Shown here: positions 11,593 to 23,902 of the stretch, piece after piece
How the letters are laid out: each line of letters starts with the position of its first letter
How positions within the stretch are numbered: position 1 is the stretch's first letter
Source: Kipferlia bialata
Taxonomy: Eukaryota; Fornicata
DNA: 29,661 nt
NCBI GenBank assembly: GCA_003568945.1
Contig: BDIP01000132.1
Location: 1 to 29,661, forward strand
Direction: 5' to 3'
Notes under the pieces: generated by a model
The model's input: only the letters and a program-made list of their open reading frames with translations
Told to the model about the DNA's origin: nothing
Databases searched by the model: none
Position numbers and translations under genes: made by a program

Positions 11593-12419
11593 NNNNNNNN
11601 NNNNNNNNNNNNNNNNNNNNNNNNNNNNNNNNNNNNNNNNNNNNNNNNNNNNNNNNNNNNNNNNNNNNNNNNNNNNNNNNNNNNNNNNNNNNNNNNNNNN
11701 NNNNNNNNNNNNNNNNNNNNNNNNNNNNNNNNNNNNNNNNNNNNNNNNNNNNNNNNNNNNNNNNNNNNNNNNNNNNNNNNNNNNNNNNNNNNNNNNNNNN
11801 NNNNNNNNNNNNNNNNNNNNNNNNNNNNNNNNNNNNNNNNNNNNNNNNNNNNNNNNNNNNNNNNNNNNNNNNNNNNNNNNNNNNNNNNNNNNNNNNNNNN
11901 NNNNNNNNNNNNNNNNNNNNNNNNNNNNNNNNNNNNNNNNNNNNNNNNNNNNNNNNNNNNNNNNNNNNNNNNNNNNNNNNNNNNNNNNNNNNNNNNNNNN
12001 NNNNNNNNNNNNNNNNNNNNNNNNNNNNNNNNNNNNNNNNNNNNNNNNNNNNNNNNNNNNNNNNNNNNNNNNNNNNNNNNNNNNNNNNNNNNNNNNNNNN
12101 NNNNNNNNNNNNNNNNNNNNNNNNNNNNNNNNNNNNNNNNNNNNNNNNNNNNNNNNNNNNNNNNNNNNNNNNNNNNNNNNNNNNNNNNNNNNNNNNNNNN
12201 NNNNNNNNNNNNNNNNNNNNNNNNNNNNNNNNNNNNNNNNNNNNNNNNNNNNNNNNNNNNNNNNNNNNNNNNNNNNNNNNNNNNNNNNNNNNNNNNNNNN
12301 NNNNNNNNNNNNNNNNNNNNNNNNNNNNNNNNNNNNNNNNNNNNNNNNNNNNNNNNNNNNNNNNNNNNNNNNNNNNNNNNNNNNNNNNNNNNNNNNNNNN
12401 NNNNNNNNNNNNNNNNNNN
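11593..12419. other. assembly gap (827 N)
   Basis: Run of N. Both flanks are homopolymer-rich: poly-G on the left, and T's, G's and C's on the right (12428-12462). The length may be nominal. The missing sequence should include 5' parts of one or two genes. Confidence 0.99.
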
Positions 12420-12443
12420 AAAATCCCTTTTTTTTTTTGGGGG

Positions 12444-12462
12444 CCCCCCCCCCCCCCCCCCC
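12444..12462 (+). repeat. poly-C tract after gap
   Basis: Nineteen C's after AAAATCCC, 11 T's and five G's, followed by TGTGCCCAG. The stacked homopolymers look partly like a sequencing artefact at a contig end, so base calls from 12420 to 12462 are doubtful. Confidence 0.75.
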
Positions 12463-12471
12463 TGTGCCCAG

Positions 12472-12653
12472 TTATGCCGTTCCCGGCCACCACTAACATG
12501 GGAGCATACTGGGACTGGTGTAGCCTGGTCATTGATACTGAAATGCCCTACATAGCCGATGTTTTTGCATTGGTCAAGCCACTCTCTTTGGCAATCAATC
12601 CGAAACACCGTGTAACGAGAATACTACGACCAAACGTGTCTAGAATTGGATGA
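12472..12653 (+). CDS. possible terminal exon of a plus-strand gene (5' part lost in gap)
   Basis: After poly-C and TGTGCCCAG, an open frame runs from 12472 to TGA at 12651-12653: MPFPATTNMGAYWDW, then CSLVIDTEMPYIADVF and a basic end (RVTRILRPNVSRIG). In this window poly-C runs in introns are always on the sense strand, and most lead closely into an acceptor; that is the main reason to call it a plus-strand exon. Against it: base composition is less GC-rich than confirmed exons, and a minus-strand frame (MTRLHQSQYAPMLVVAGNG) overlaps it. Treat as tentative. Confidence 0.3.
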
Positions 12654-12902
12654 TATTCGGGATATACCGTCACGAAGATACGTGTGACCAGCACTATAGA
12701 GTCGCGTAGAGGACTACAGCACGAGAACTACAGTGGTGTGTCACGAAGTGCATGACTAGTCGTCACTGACGACTCAACAACAAGCGACCACATTAGTGTC
12801 TACAGTTGCACTGTACAGTAGACATCCACTCCCATGAGACCACAGGCACACCACTCTCTACCAACACTCTGTCCCACTATAGTGTAGTAGCTCTACCCAC
12901 CC

Positions 12903-14154
12903 ATGCCTGGGGACGTAGTGACCGAGCAGATGGTCACCGACATGCAGCAGCGCATCAAGCGCCTAGAGAAGGTGGGAGATCACTGCACTACTATATAGAC
13001 ACAGCCTCTTTGTTGACTGTCCATCTAGTATCCTTATGCGTCAGAAGACTCGTGAGTTGAAGCCTGGCAGTCTATCCAGAGAGGAGCGGGAGTACATAGA
13101 GAGAGAGATCAGGGATGTGAATGAGACCTACAGTGGCATGAGGCAGAGACTGGGACTGAAGCCTGCCAAGCTAGGCGTGTATGTGAGACCCCGTAACCAG
13201 AGAGGGGGCAAGAGGCAGCGCAAGGCAAAGCGTGTGGCACTATCCAAGGAGGAGAAGGAGGCGGAGAGGCAGAGGAGACTCAAGGTATGGATTGGAGAAT
13301 ACATGCTGAAGAGTGATGACATGCAGCATGTGGAGACCGTACGACTGATCTAACCAATGCATCTCCTTGACTCATTCCAGAAGAACCTGGTGACAGCCGC
13401 CAAGCCAACCGTGGAGTTCATCTTACCGTCAGACGGCGAGGATAGGACAGGAGATGATGTAGTCGAGTCTACTCCTGAGAGTCTCATGGAGAGCGGAGAG
13501 GACACTGACAGAGAGGATGTGCCTGCTGACGGCAATGAGCCTCAGGGCGAGGACTCACCCACCCCTGCCCCCCTGACCAAGAGTCAGAAGAGAAGGGCCC
13601 AGAAGAAGAGGAGAGAGGCAAGGAGGAGAGAGGAGGAGAGAAGAAGAGAGGAGGAGGAGAGAGAGGCAGAGGCAGAGGCAGAGGCAGAGGCAGAGACTGA
13701 CACTCCAAGTGTGGCTGGGGAGACAGACCCTGAGAGCGAGGTACCTCCCTCACCCCCTCCCCCACCCTGTACCACCAGCCGCAGACCCACATCATTTGGC
13801 CCCCTGCAGCACAGAGAGTGGGTGCACCCCAAGTACAGCTCAGGGGCATACCCACACAGCCAGGTGACATTCATGACAATTTGCACGTTCCCCTCATATT
13901 TGCTGAGCCAACCTTTTCTAACTTCAGGGTCTCCACAGGTGCCCCCCCGTCCACTCCCGTCCACCCCACAGGACGGTGCAACAGGTCAGTCAGGCACTGG
14001 AGAGGCAGGTGGGGGATTATATGTGCCGACATCGAGTCACTCTAATATTATATCTATATAGAGTGAGTTCACCACTCATGTCCAGATTGCAGAGTCCAGG
14101 AAGGAGGAGGACCGTCTCAGAACAGTGATAGGACACTACAAGGCATGTATGTAG
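12903..14154 (+). CDS. charged coiled-coil protein, five exons, 321 residues
   Basis: Exons 12903-12971, 13045-13284, 13381-13863, 13928-14008, 14062-14154; all junctions are phase 0 and the total is 966 nt. Start chosen at the first ATG of MPGDVVTEQMVTDMQQRI, which opens a helical segment running through RLEKKTREL. Next come a basic linker (RPRNQRGGKRQRKAKR), an acidic disordered part, a strongly charged helix (KRRAQKKRREARRREEERR, then EA repeats from a GAGGCA tandem), a Pro-rich stretch with PSPPPPP, and a final helix (SQALERQ joining SEFTTHVQIAESRKEEDRL). No enzyme motif or membrane segment. The predicted acceptor of exon 2 lies inside an apparently open upstream stretch; it was chosen because it alone keeps the frame. 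Family unknown; a structural or nuclear/nucleolar role would fit the charge pattern but is a guess. Confidence 0.7.
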
Positions 14155-14430
14155 AGGGTGCGAGGGGAAGATACAAGAAGAACACTGTTGTAGATGGGAG
14201 TGTCAGTCGATTGGCAGCTGACGTTGATAGACCAACACACCAAGATCATACATCTGAGAGAGACGCTCTCACAACACACTGTGTTGAACAGTAGTAAACT
14301 CAAGTTCTATTCTATTCTGAGTCACGAAGCTAAGGTAATGAAACACCACCGCTAAACTGGTTGAATATGGTGACATAGGTACTAACGAACAAATACTCTC
14401 AATTCTCAACAATTCTCCACCACGACTGGC
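14155..14430. other. short convergent intergenic region
   Basis: 276 bases between two gene ends, A/T-richer than the exons on both sides; should hold both 3' untranslated regions. Nothing else seen. Confidence 0.5.
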
Positions 14431-16902
14431 CTAGATAACATACTCGAACGTGCAGCTCCTCTTTGTCTGTGTGCACACGAGCTGGGCCCTGGCCACAGAG
14501 GAGGGTGTGCCTCTCTCCCTCTCCATACTGAAGGAGAGAGCACTCTCACCCATGCTGAGAAGGGGTGTGTTGACACGGGGTACTACCCGGTTCATGTCAG
14601 TCACCACATCAGGCGAAGGGCTCTGGCACTGAGTCGCCTTGAGGGCCGCCTTGCGCTCGAGGTCTCTCTGCTTTCTCTCCTCCTTGGATAGAGTGAGGGT
14701 GTGTCTAAACTCCACTATGGTCCTCTCAGAGGGGTATGCCGCAGATACAGCGGTCAGGGCAGACACGACCAGACCCTGCATCTGACGCTCTCTCTCTGGG
14801 GTCGTGCCCCCCCGTATCGAGATGGAACTGACCCCGAGCCCCGCCTGCTTGTGCTCCCAGTCACAACAGGGCGTGTACTCAGATGGGAGGGAGAGGGAGA
14901 CAGAAGTACCGCCAGAGTAGACTGCATCGACCTCCGTACATAGTAGTAGGGAGATGAGGTTGGTGCACTCACGCACGAGGGTCTTCACCCTGTCCTTCTC
15001 CTCCCGTGCCGCAGCGTCCTTATCGGCATGCTTCTTGTACTTGCAGCATGAACACAGGGCAGTAAGCACCCTGAGGAGGTCAGGTGCTGCTATACGGGCA
15101 GAGGCTACTACTGCAGGGTGGAGAGTCGACAGGGCAACATGGAACAGGCTGACTAGACGCCTACCGACAAGCAGGTAGTCGGGGTACAGGGGGGGAGCCA
15201 CCTCGGCAGAGAGCACGTTGGCAGTACGCCTGAGAGTAAGAGACACTATAATACAAGGACTATACAATACATATAGGGTTATGACACACCTGAGCAGGAG
15301 GAGCAGCAGGCTCCCTGGGCACCGTGCACACCCTGGCAGGTCAAGCAGAGGGTAGGGCACCGGAGAGGAGGTCTGTTGCTGATGTACCCCTCCCTTTCTA
15401 TTAGCGTCCCCATCCACACTGTATACCCCAGACAGTGATCTAGCATGGGCAGCAGGGGTAGAATCCACTCTCTCCACCCCTCCCTCTGTGTCTCTCTCTG
15501 ATATAGACTGCAGGACAGCCTGAGGGGACTCACAGGAGGAGGAGAGAGAGGAGGAGGAGAACGAGTCAGAGTCACTCTCGCTCACTTCAACTGGGGGACC
15601 CATCCACTCGTCCTCGAAGTGCTGCCTCTCTCCCACCCTCTCCTGACTAGAGACATCCATGTGTGATGCATGTGATGCATGGTATGGGGCAGGGTGGGAG
15701 TCCAGGAAGAAGACGTCCTCGGACTCCATGCCCCCACTGGTGACACCGACCTCAGTGCCTGGTAGCGTGGCAGTGTCAGCATCTGGGCTGGTGCTAGGGG
15801 AGAACTCGACATCGGCACTGCCAGTCAAGGCAAAGATGCGCTCGATGCCCAGGTCCTCCCCAATGAGCTCGTCGAGGATGTCAAAGAGGCATATCTGGTG
15901 GGTCAGGTGGAACCAGTATCAGTATCTATACATCTATATAGGGGGCATGGAGGGGTAGATGTATGAAATGGAATGTATGGTATATCTAGAGTATCCACAC
16001 ATACCGCAGGGTTCCGCCAGTTGAGCAGGAGGCGCATCAGGACAGAGTGGATGAGACCACCGGACAGGAACTCCCTGGGATTAGAACACGACATATACAG
16101 TATCGGGTAGCTTAGTGGGTACACGTACCCAAAGAACTCTCTCTTGTTCTGCTCCTCCACATGGGTGTCGAACTGACCAGCCCCTGCTGTGGCTAGAGGG
16201 GTGGGGGCCTTGGCGGCAGCCCTGAGGTAAGTAATCGTCTTGACTTACTACGTCCCTCTGGACCTATAGAATAGTATATACATATATACATATATATATA
16301 TACATATCACTAACCTCGAGTGCATGAGGCCCTGCGACAGGTGCAGTCTACTCTCCCTCTCCTGCCTCTCCAGCCGTCTGCGCTGGGTGCGCACCTGGGG
16401 TGAGAGACACATTCACAGACGTAGTGAGATTGGGGGAGACTCGATACTTGCCTCCTTCTCGTGCAGATATCCTATTACGATATGGTATATACATGATACA
16501 CTTGCCTCGTTCTCGTGCAGAGTGGCGTAGAGCATGGACATGCCCTCAATGTAGATGGATAGAGTGGTGGCAAGGGAGTCGAGGTCTAGGTGGGAGGTGT
16601 CTAACAGGGAGACGGCACTCACACGGCCTGGGGGTTAATACTCTCAACAGAACAGAAAGACAGAACTCTCCATTGCATATACCCATACATACAAGGCACT
16701 TAGTAACTGACAGGAACACAAATACAATATACAGTGTCACTATACCTAGTGCCCTGTGGAAGCCCTTGTTCCTCTGCAGGGGTAGACATACGGTAGGTCT
16801 GAGACTGGAGTCCCACCCATCATCCACCCCGGCATAGCCCCTAGCGGCACGGGCCATGAGGCCTAGGGGGTTAGGTACAAGATATTTATAGAGAGAGAGG
16901 GG

Positions 16903-16942
<40 letters not shown>

Positions 16943-18345
16943 CCCCACCTGCTGCTGGTATGAGACATGCCCTGCTCAGCGCCTGGTCCCTAGCTATGCA
17001 CTCTCCCTGCCCTCCAGCCTCTCTCTCTCCCTCCCTACCAATCACACTGGACCCTGTATCCGAAGACAGAGAGGCCAGGTAGCGGAACACCCTGAGAGTA
17101 AAAGAGAGAGTGTTATAAGAGGGGCACAGCTAAACATACAGACACACACACATATATATACATATGCACACACCTATCCAGGCTAATGGGACAGAAGTCT
17201 CTGAAGGTGGAGCTCCCAATCTCCTCGATGGCCCTCCTGATACCAGTCATGACTGGACCTGAGGTCAGATACAGTGCATGTATTATTGTATTCCTATATA
17301 TACACGTACCCAAGTGGATGGGGTCCACACTCAGTGTGCACCAGGTGCGTGTCAGTCTTTCCTTGTGCACCACCCTATCAGTCCCCCTATCGGCATAGAC
17401 AGAGACAGAGGGCTGCCTCGTGTGCAGCCTGGACCTTACCCTAGACCCAGTCCCAGACTCACCCCTTCTCTGAGGGACTGACCGTTCTCTCTCTCTCTCT
17501 CCGTCCCTCGCCCTGAGCTGTGGAGAGAGACCCGGGGTGATGGTTCTGAAGTGGAGGGACGGAGATCCTGTGACAGAAGTAGAGGAACCCTCAGGGACAC
17601 CCTCTCTCTCTCTCTCCCTCTCAATACCCTGTAGACGCTGGGCCAACTCTCTGGCCAGCCGGGCGTCCCCTGCGTCTTCAGTCTCTGCCTCTCTCTCTCT
17701 CTCTTCACTGAGGAGAGGGGCTAGAGAGTCAGTTCCATTGAAGAAGGCGACGTCCGCCTCCTCTCCCCCTTCATCTCCCTCTGTCTCTGTGTCTGTGACA
17801 GTGGTGTGTCTGATGAGGGTGACCAGACCCATAAAGACAGCCTCCATACCTAGCGTTAGAAGTATCCACACACATGCACACACACATATATATAGATAGA
17901 GAGAGATGTATGTATAACGTACCCATTGAGGCATGGCACCGCAGAGTGCGCAGGGCGGCTGCATCCTCAGGCCCCCTTCTGTCGTGCACAAACAGAGAGG
18001 GCATGGGGAGGAGGAGGCGGGCCAGGGCTACATTGCGCACAACAGTGGGGACCTTGATGATTAGAAGAAGTACCTGAATAGAAAGAGAACATAGATACTG
18101 CCCACAATGCGATTATATGTATATTCCTCCATACCTCCTTCGGAGCATCGTCTGTCTTGATGGGGTTGGTACCCTCCATACACAGGGATACAGCTGCGGC
18201 CCTAAGGGCAAACACATCAGAGGAGGATATACCCTCAGCGGCTGTGAGGCTGTGTGTGTGGGAGGGGTTGTGTGTGCCGTGGGCCATACCAGCCAGTCTA
18301 AGGGAGTGGGCCACAGACAGGTTGCACTGGGAGCCTGGAATGAGG

Positions 18346-18385
<40 letters not shown>

Positions 18386-21300
18386 GTGTACCTAGCTTGT
18401 GGATGATAGATGAGACTATCCTGTCTAGCTCTTGATGCATCTGGGGGAGACGGGCCTGGAGATTAGGACAGGAGAGGACACGGTGAATTCAACAACTCCC
18501 ACTGATGAATAGCACAGACACGCGTATTATATAGTGTAATTGAAGAAAGTACCTGTGCAAAGCGTCTCTGGGCCTGCATCCAGTCTGGGACATCAGGACC
18601 AGAGGGGGTACTGGGGTAAGCATAACGTGTGGAACCATGCTACTCTTTACAGAGCCACAACACACACTTCATACTGTGAAAAGGTGATACCATACCTCTT
18701 TGAGCGCCTTGACCTCAATGCCTTGCCATCAGTGGCATCCGACTTGACAACCTAGGGGTCAGAGGGAGAGGAGCAAGCAATGAGGCAGTAGCTCACTAGA
18801 GGGGAGTCAGAGTGCGGCAATATAGAGACCCTGTCTCAACACAGTATGTGCATGCAAACATACATGTATATAGCCATAGTCCCTTACCTTGCACGTCTGT
18901 GCCATACCCTCCAGTCTGTGTAAATACATATACTATATCTAAATACATATACATATACACATATACCTTACACGTCTGGGCCATGCCCTCGAGTGTGAGT
19001 GACAGCCTGGTCAGGGTGATGGTGTAGATGGCAGGGCCAAACTCTAGGAGCATGGCTGTGAGGGTCTCACCAGACACAGAGGTCAGGAGGATGGAGGCGA
19101 GGCCTGGGGGTCAGGTATTAATACGAGTATAGGTAATTGGGAATATACTAAGTAGGTATGATATCTACCATATACAGTGGAGCAATTGAAGTGGGTGGGG
19201 TATCTAACTCACACAGTGCCGCACCTGATAGCAGGACTAGCTCTGCCCCTGGTGATGGAGGCAGTGCCCTTCCGACCGAGGTGGCAGGCCCACCAGTCAC
19301 AACTGGGTAGTACTCATGGTCCTCATCAAACAGGACCTTGAAGAAGAGCCTGAAGGGTTAGGGGGAAAGGCATATAGCTACTATGGGCATATACAAATAC
19401 ACACACACCTGAGCACATGTGCCTCATTAGGCACCCTAAAGGCAGTGTTGGTCCTCCCACTGCGCTGCCTGAAGAGATGCACACGCTCAGCCCACTGTGA
19501 TGTTAGGGAGAGAGAGAGGAGGGGGGGGGGAGAGAGAGAGAGAGAGAGACTGTACCTGCTGGGAGAGGTGTGGGCACAGACACATCATGCTGCGCCAGGC
19601 GTCTCTCCGCTGCCTCCTACTGGGTAGACCAGAGCAGAGGGTGAGGGCATAGGTTAGGACAGTCTCGGGGACATGGCCGCCTGGGGTGGGGGTGGGGGCT
19701 ATCATTCGAAGACACTATAACACAAGGATGTCAGTATACACCATCCATACCTGCTGGGGCTGAGAATGTGCTCCATGCCAGTGATCTACTGACACCTGTT
19801 GTGCATATGTTTCTGTCATAGTGGACACACAGGGCATCGACAAGTGAGGCACCCTCTAGGCCTAGGGTGAGGGTATATACACAAATAGTTATATATATAT
19901 ATATGTATATACATATATGTATTTGTTGATAACCATACCTGAGACATATGATGACAATGGGTACAGACAGCACCGCAAGTAGGCGAGTCTAGCGTAGTCA
20001 GCATCTCTGTCGAAGGTAAGACCCCGGATCTGAAGGGTGAGAGGGAGGAAGAGTGTCTAATTGGACTAATGAGAGTGTACCGTGAAGAGAGAAGATAGAG
20101 AACTGCGAAGTACCTTGGGGTCGGTGAACCCGAACCGCTCAATGCGGCTTCTGCACCCAGACAGACCGGTCAGCAGGAGACTGGGGTCAGTGTATATATA
20201 GATACAAGTCAGATACATCCATATACATATATATACAATAACCCGGTCCCCACCTGGCCCACACATCCAGTCTGGCGCCCCTCAACACGCACAGGGCATC
20301 CCTAGCCCCAAAGCATGCGATGCCTAGGGTGATACCGAACCGGAACACCCTCTCCATAGCCGAGTAGAGCTTGAGCTGCACAGACGTACGGGCCTCGATC
20401 TCAGCGTCCATAGCGGCATATACAGAGGCTGGGGTGGGTGGGTGTATATATATACACGTACCGTGTGTTGAATGGTATATCTATATATATCTATACCATA
20501 CCTATCAGCAAGAGGTGTCTCCCTCTAGTCCTCCTGTGGGGCCTGCTAGACCTGACTAGCTGACACAGTACAGCCACAACCTCATCAGGGGGGGTCAGGA
20601 AGGGACGCACAAAGCAGAGCTGGGGTGAGAGACATGTACAATGTAGTATCTATATACATCTATATATATATACGATATGACGTATGACTCTGACTACGAC
20701 TAGACGGATAATCACTATACGCTGAGTACCTGTGCTGCTAGTAGGTCAAACAGACTGAACAGACACCGGCCCGGCAGGACATGACCCACGGTCTCTGGCT
20801 CTCTGTCCTCCTCAGTCTGGTGCTTCATAACCCTCTCTCTCTCTCTGTCCTTCGACTGCACCATCTGGGTGCTGATCACACGCTGGAAATCAGACTAAGA
20901 GTATAGGCATTCACATAGTTATGATACATTGATCACACATTGGCGAAGGGACCAACAAGCACATATCTCGCCATTCCTCATGTATCAAAGTGTATATGTT
21001 TATAGTATTTGTATGGGTGACTAGTCTGTCATACCTGCACTGCGTCGATGAGTCCCTCCTCCCCTACCAGTGGTACAACTAGGACAGGGAAGGCAAATGA
21101 GAGCTCGGCCAGGGCAGATACATAGAGGGTCAGGATCTCGTGCACTGTCCCTGACTGTGAGACTACAGGTAACTAAGAGATACAGGTGACATATACAATA
21201 TATATATATATATATACTATACTCTACCTGTTGTGTCTACGGCCTCTGCCCTCTGGCCTGTGCCCCTGTGGAACACAAGCACAGCGGCCAGGGCCTTCTC

Positions 21301-22277
21301 AACAACAGCGATCAGAGCACGGGCTATGGCAACGATGCCGGAGGGGGTCTCTGGGGGTTAAAGAGGTATACTAGATATATGGTACATGGTAATGACAGCA
21401 CATACCTGTCCGCAAGAGGAGGTCCGAGTACTCAGCGCAGGGATCCGACCCGAAGTCATCCTCCAGGACTATACCATCAGCACTATCCTCCCCACAGGAG
21501 CTGTCTTCCTCTCCCCCCTCCCTGTCACGCACTGAGTAGAGAGAGTTGTTGACAAGAGTGACACGAGAGAGGAAGTCCCCGTCTCTCTCCCTCTCTCTCT
21601 CCTGGTCTGGTGTCTCTGTATCATTGGGCCACTCTCTCTCTGCCAGTCTGTCCACATACCCTATCAGAGTACGTCCCCCGTTGTCGCCAGAGCATGCCTC
21701 CAGCATCAGCTGTCCCGTGTTGTGCACAGCCCTCTGCATACTGGCCATGCGACTCAGTGGCACATCGCGTAGAAGCATGAGTGCCTTCTGTGGAATACGC
21801 CCCTAATAGTCAGTATCACGTCCTCATTAGTAATTATTACGAATAATCACGTGAGTACCTCCACTATGCTGTGTAGGGCCCCAGCCCCCCTTGCCAGTGC
21901 CTGTGACAGTGACAAGGTGGTGACAAGCAGGGAGAGCTTGTCTCTATCGGGTATGCCGAGGTCTCTCTCTCTCTTTGAGACTGCACTGGACTCCTTGGAG
22001 CCCAGGAAAGACGAGGATAGAGATGGGGAGGTGGGGGGTAGACGAGCCCCAGAGGTGGGCTTTGGCTTGGCAGGGTAGCTACGTGCATGGGGGACGTTGC
22101 CTACACAGAAGGCTAGGTACTGGGACAGGGCCCGGTGGAGACCTGGGGTGAGGGAGAGGATATGGTTTGGTCATCAACAGGTATAGAATCGATTTCTTAG
22201 TACATGGACGTCCTCCTTAAAAAGTATTAGTAGTAGTCCCACACCACTCTGCGTACCTGTCCGTGCCATCTGTTCCA

Positions 22278-22314
<37 letters not shown>

Positions 22315-22403
22315 CATACATATATATAAATACATATTAATATACCTGTGCGTGCCATCTGTTCCACAGCGGAGGGGGACTGGGTGAACCTGCCTAGACA
22401 TCA

Positions 22404-22447
<44 letters not shown>

Positions 22448-23871
22448 GGAGAAGAGAGTATCATCTGACGACTCCTTAGTCCCACCTAGCACTCTGATAC
22501 CAGGCTCGTAGAGAGCCATTGCAAATGGTGATATGGCGTGGGCTCTGTCGTCTCTGTCTCTGTCTCTGTCTCTGTCTGTGGGAGAGGCAGCCCCACTAGG
22601 GAGGCGAGTGACAGCCACACTCACTGACACAGACACAGAGCTAGAGAGAGAACCCATGAAGCGAGGGCCGACACTGGTTCTGAACACCTGAGGTCAGTAA
22701 AGGGTGGACAAGGAGACTCAAGGGTACGCATGTACACAGATGTACTGTGCTCTACAGAGTGTGGGAACCTCACCTTTCCCAAGAGAGTGGCCAGTGCATA
22801 GGGGAAGTCACTCCTAGCGAGCTCCGCCACCTCGATACCTAGAGGGTAAGAGGGAGTATACCAGACATTGAGTGGAGAGAAACACTATTCCACCCACCTG
22901 CTGCGGGCATCAGTGTCTGCAGAGCCTTGGAGCACGAAATGGCATCACGGACTCTCTCTCTCTCGACGAGATCAGCCCTCTCCACCAGCTCCCCCCTGTC
23001 TCTGCCCCTCTGTACATCTCCTAGCATCGAGAGCTCTATGATGCGCTTGGAGAGAGATGTGACAAGGCGAGCCTGTGGTAAGGGAGGCCGGAAGTCTGCA
23101 AACCGTCCACATACACTATATCTCTTCTATGTATACGATAATACCATTATCTGGTCACCTGGCTATTTGCCTCGTGCTCTCCCTCCCCCATACCCCCATC
23201 CAGTACACCTATCTCGGGTACACCGGAGTCCAGTCTCTTATGCCGTCTGACTCGTTAGGTATAGAACATATATATATATACTATACATATATAATAGTGA
23301 TTGTCAATACCTTGTTCCTGACACAGCGTCTGCCAGCCCCCCCAGGGCCTTGGTCAGTGAGTTGACGACAGAGAGTGCGTGGGAGGGGGATAGGGCCGAG
23401 GAGTAGAGAGAGGGCATGGTGGGGGTGTCAGGTGTCCTCAGTGCGGCCAGAGCCACCACATGGGGCATCATGTCAGTAGCATCTACACGATGCCTCTCTA
23501 GTGTCACCAGAGTGGCACTCTCAACCAGAGGTGTCTCTGACTCACAAGCCTCTCCATATACCACCAACTGCTGTCCCTCAGAGATGGCGCAGAATCCTTC
23601 CCGCACACTAACTGGCTGACTGGGTGGGCTCTCGGGGATCACACCTCCGCTCTCAACGACCTCAGTCTTCCCAGAACGCAGCCGCTCCTTCCGCTGACGA
23701 CGCCTCTCCCTGCGCAGACGGTGTCTCTCTCTGTCTCTCTCCTTCTTGGCTACTCTCTCCCTCTCGTGGATGAGTCTGAATAGGCCAGTTGCAGCTGATA
23801 TCACCAGGGACACTATCTGGTCTCCACCTGGGGGGACTGCGGTGGCTGAGAGCGCAGTCTCCTAGGGTGGG

Positions 23872-23902
<31 letters not shown>

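Noticed and set aside
19880-19920. TA-rich tracts as replication origin or AT-rich element
   Set aside because: Short TA repeats occur in many introns here; nothing marks any of them as special.
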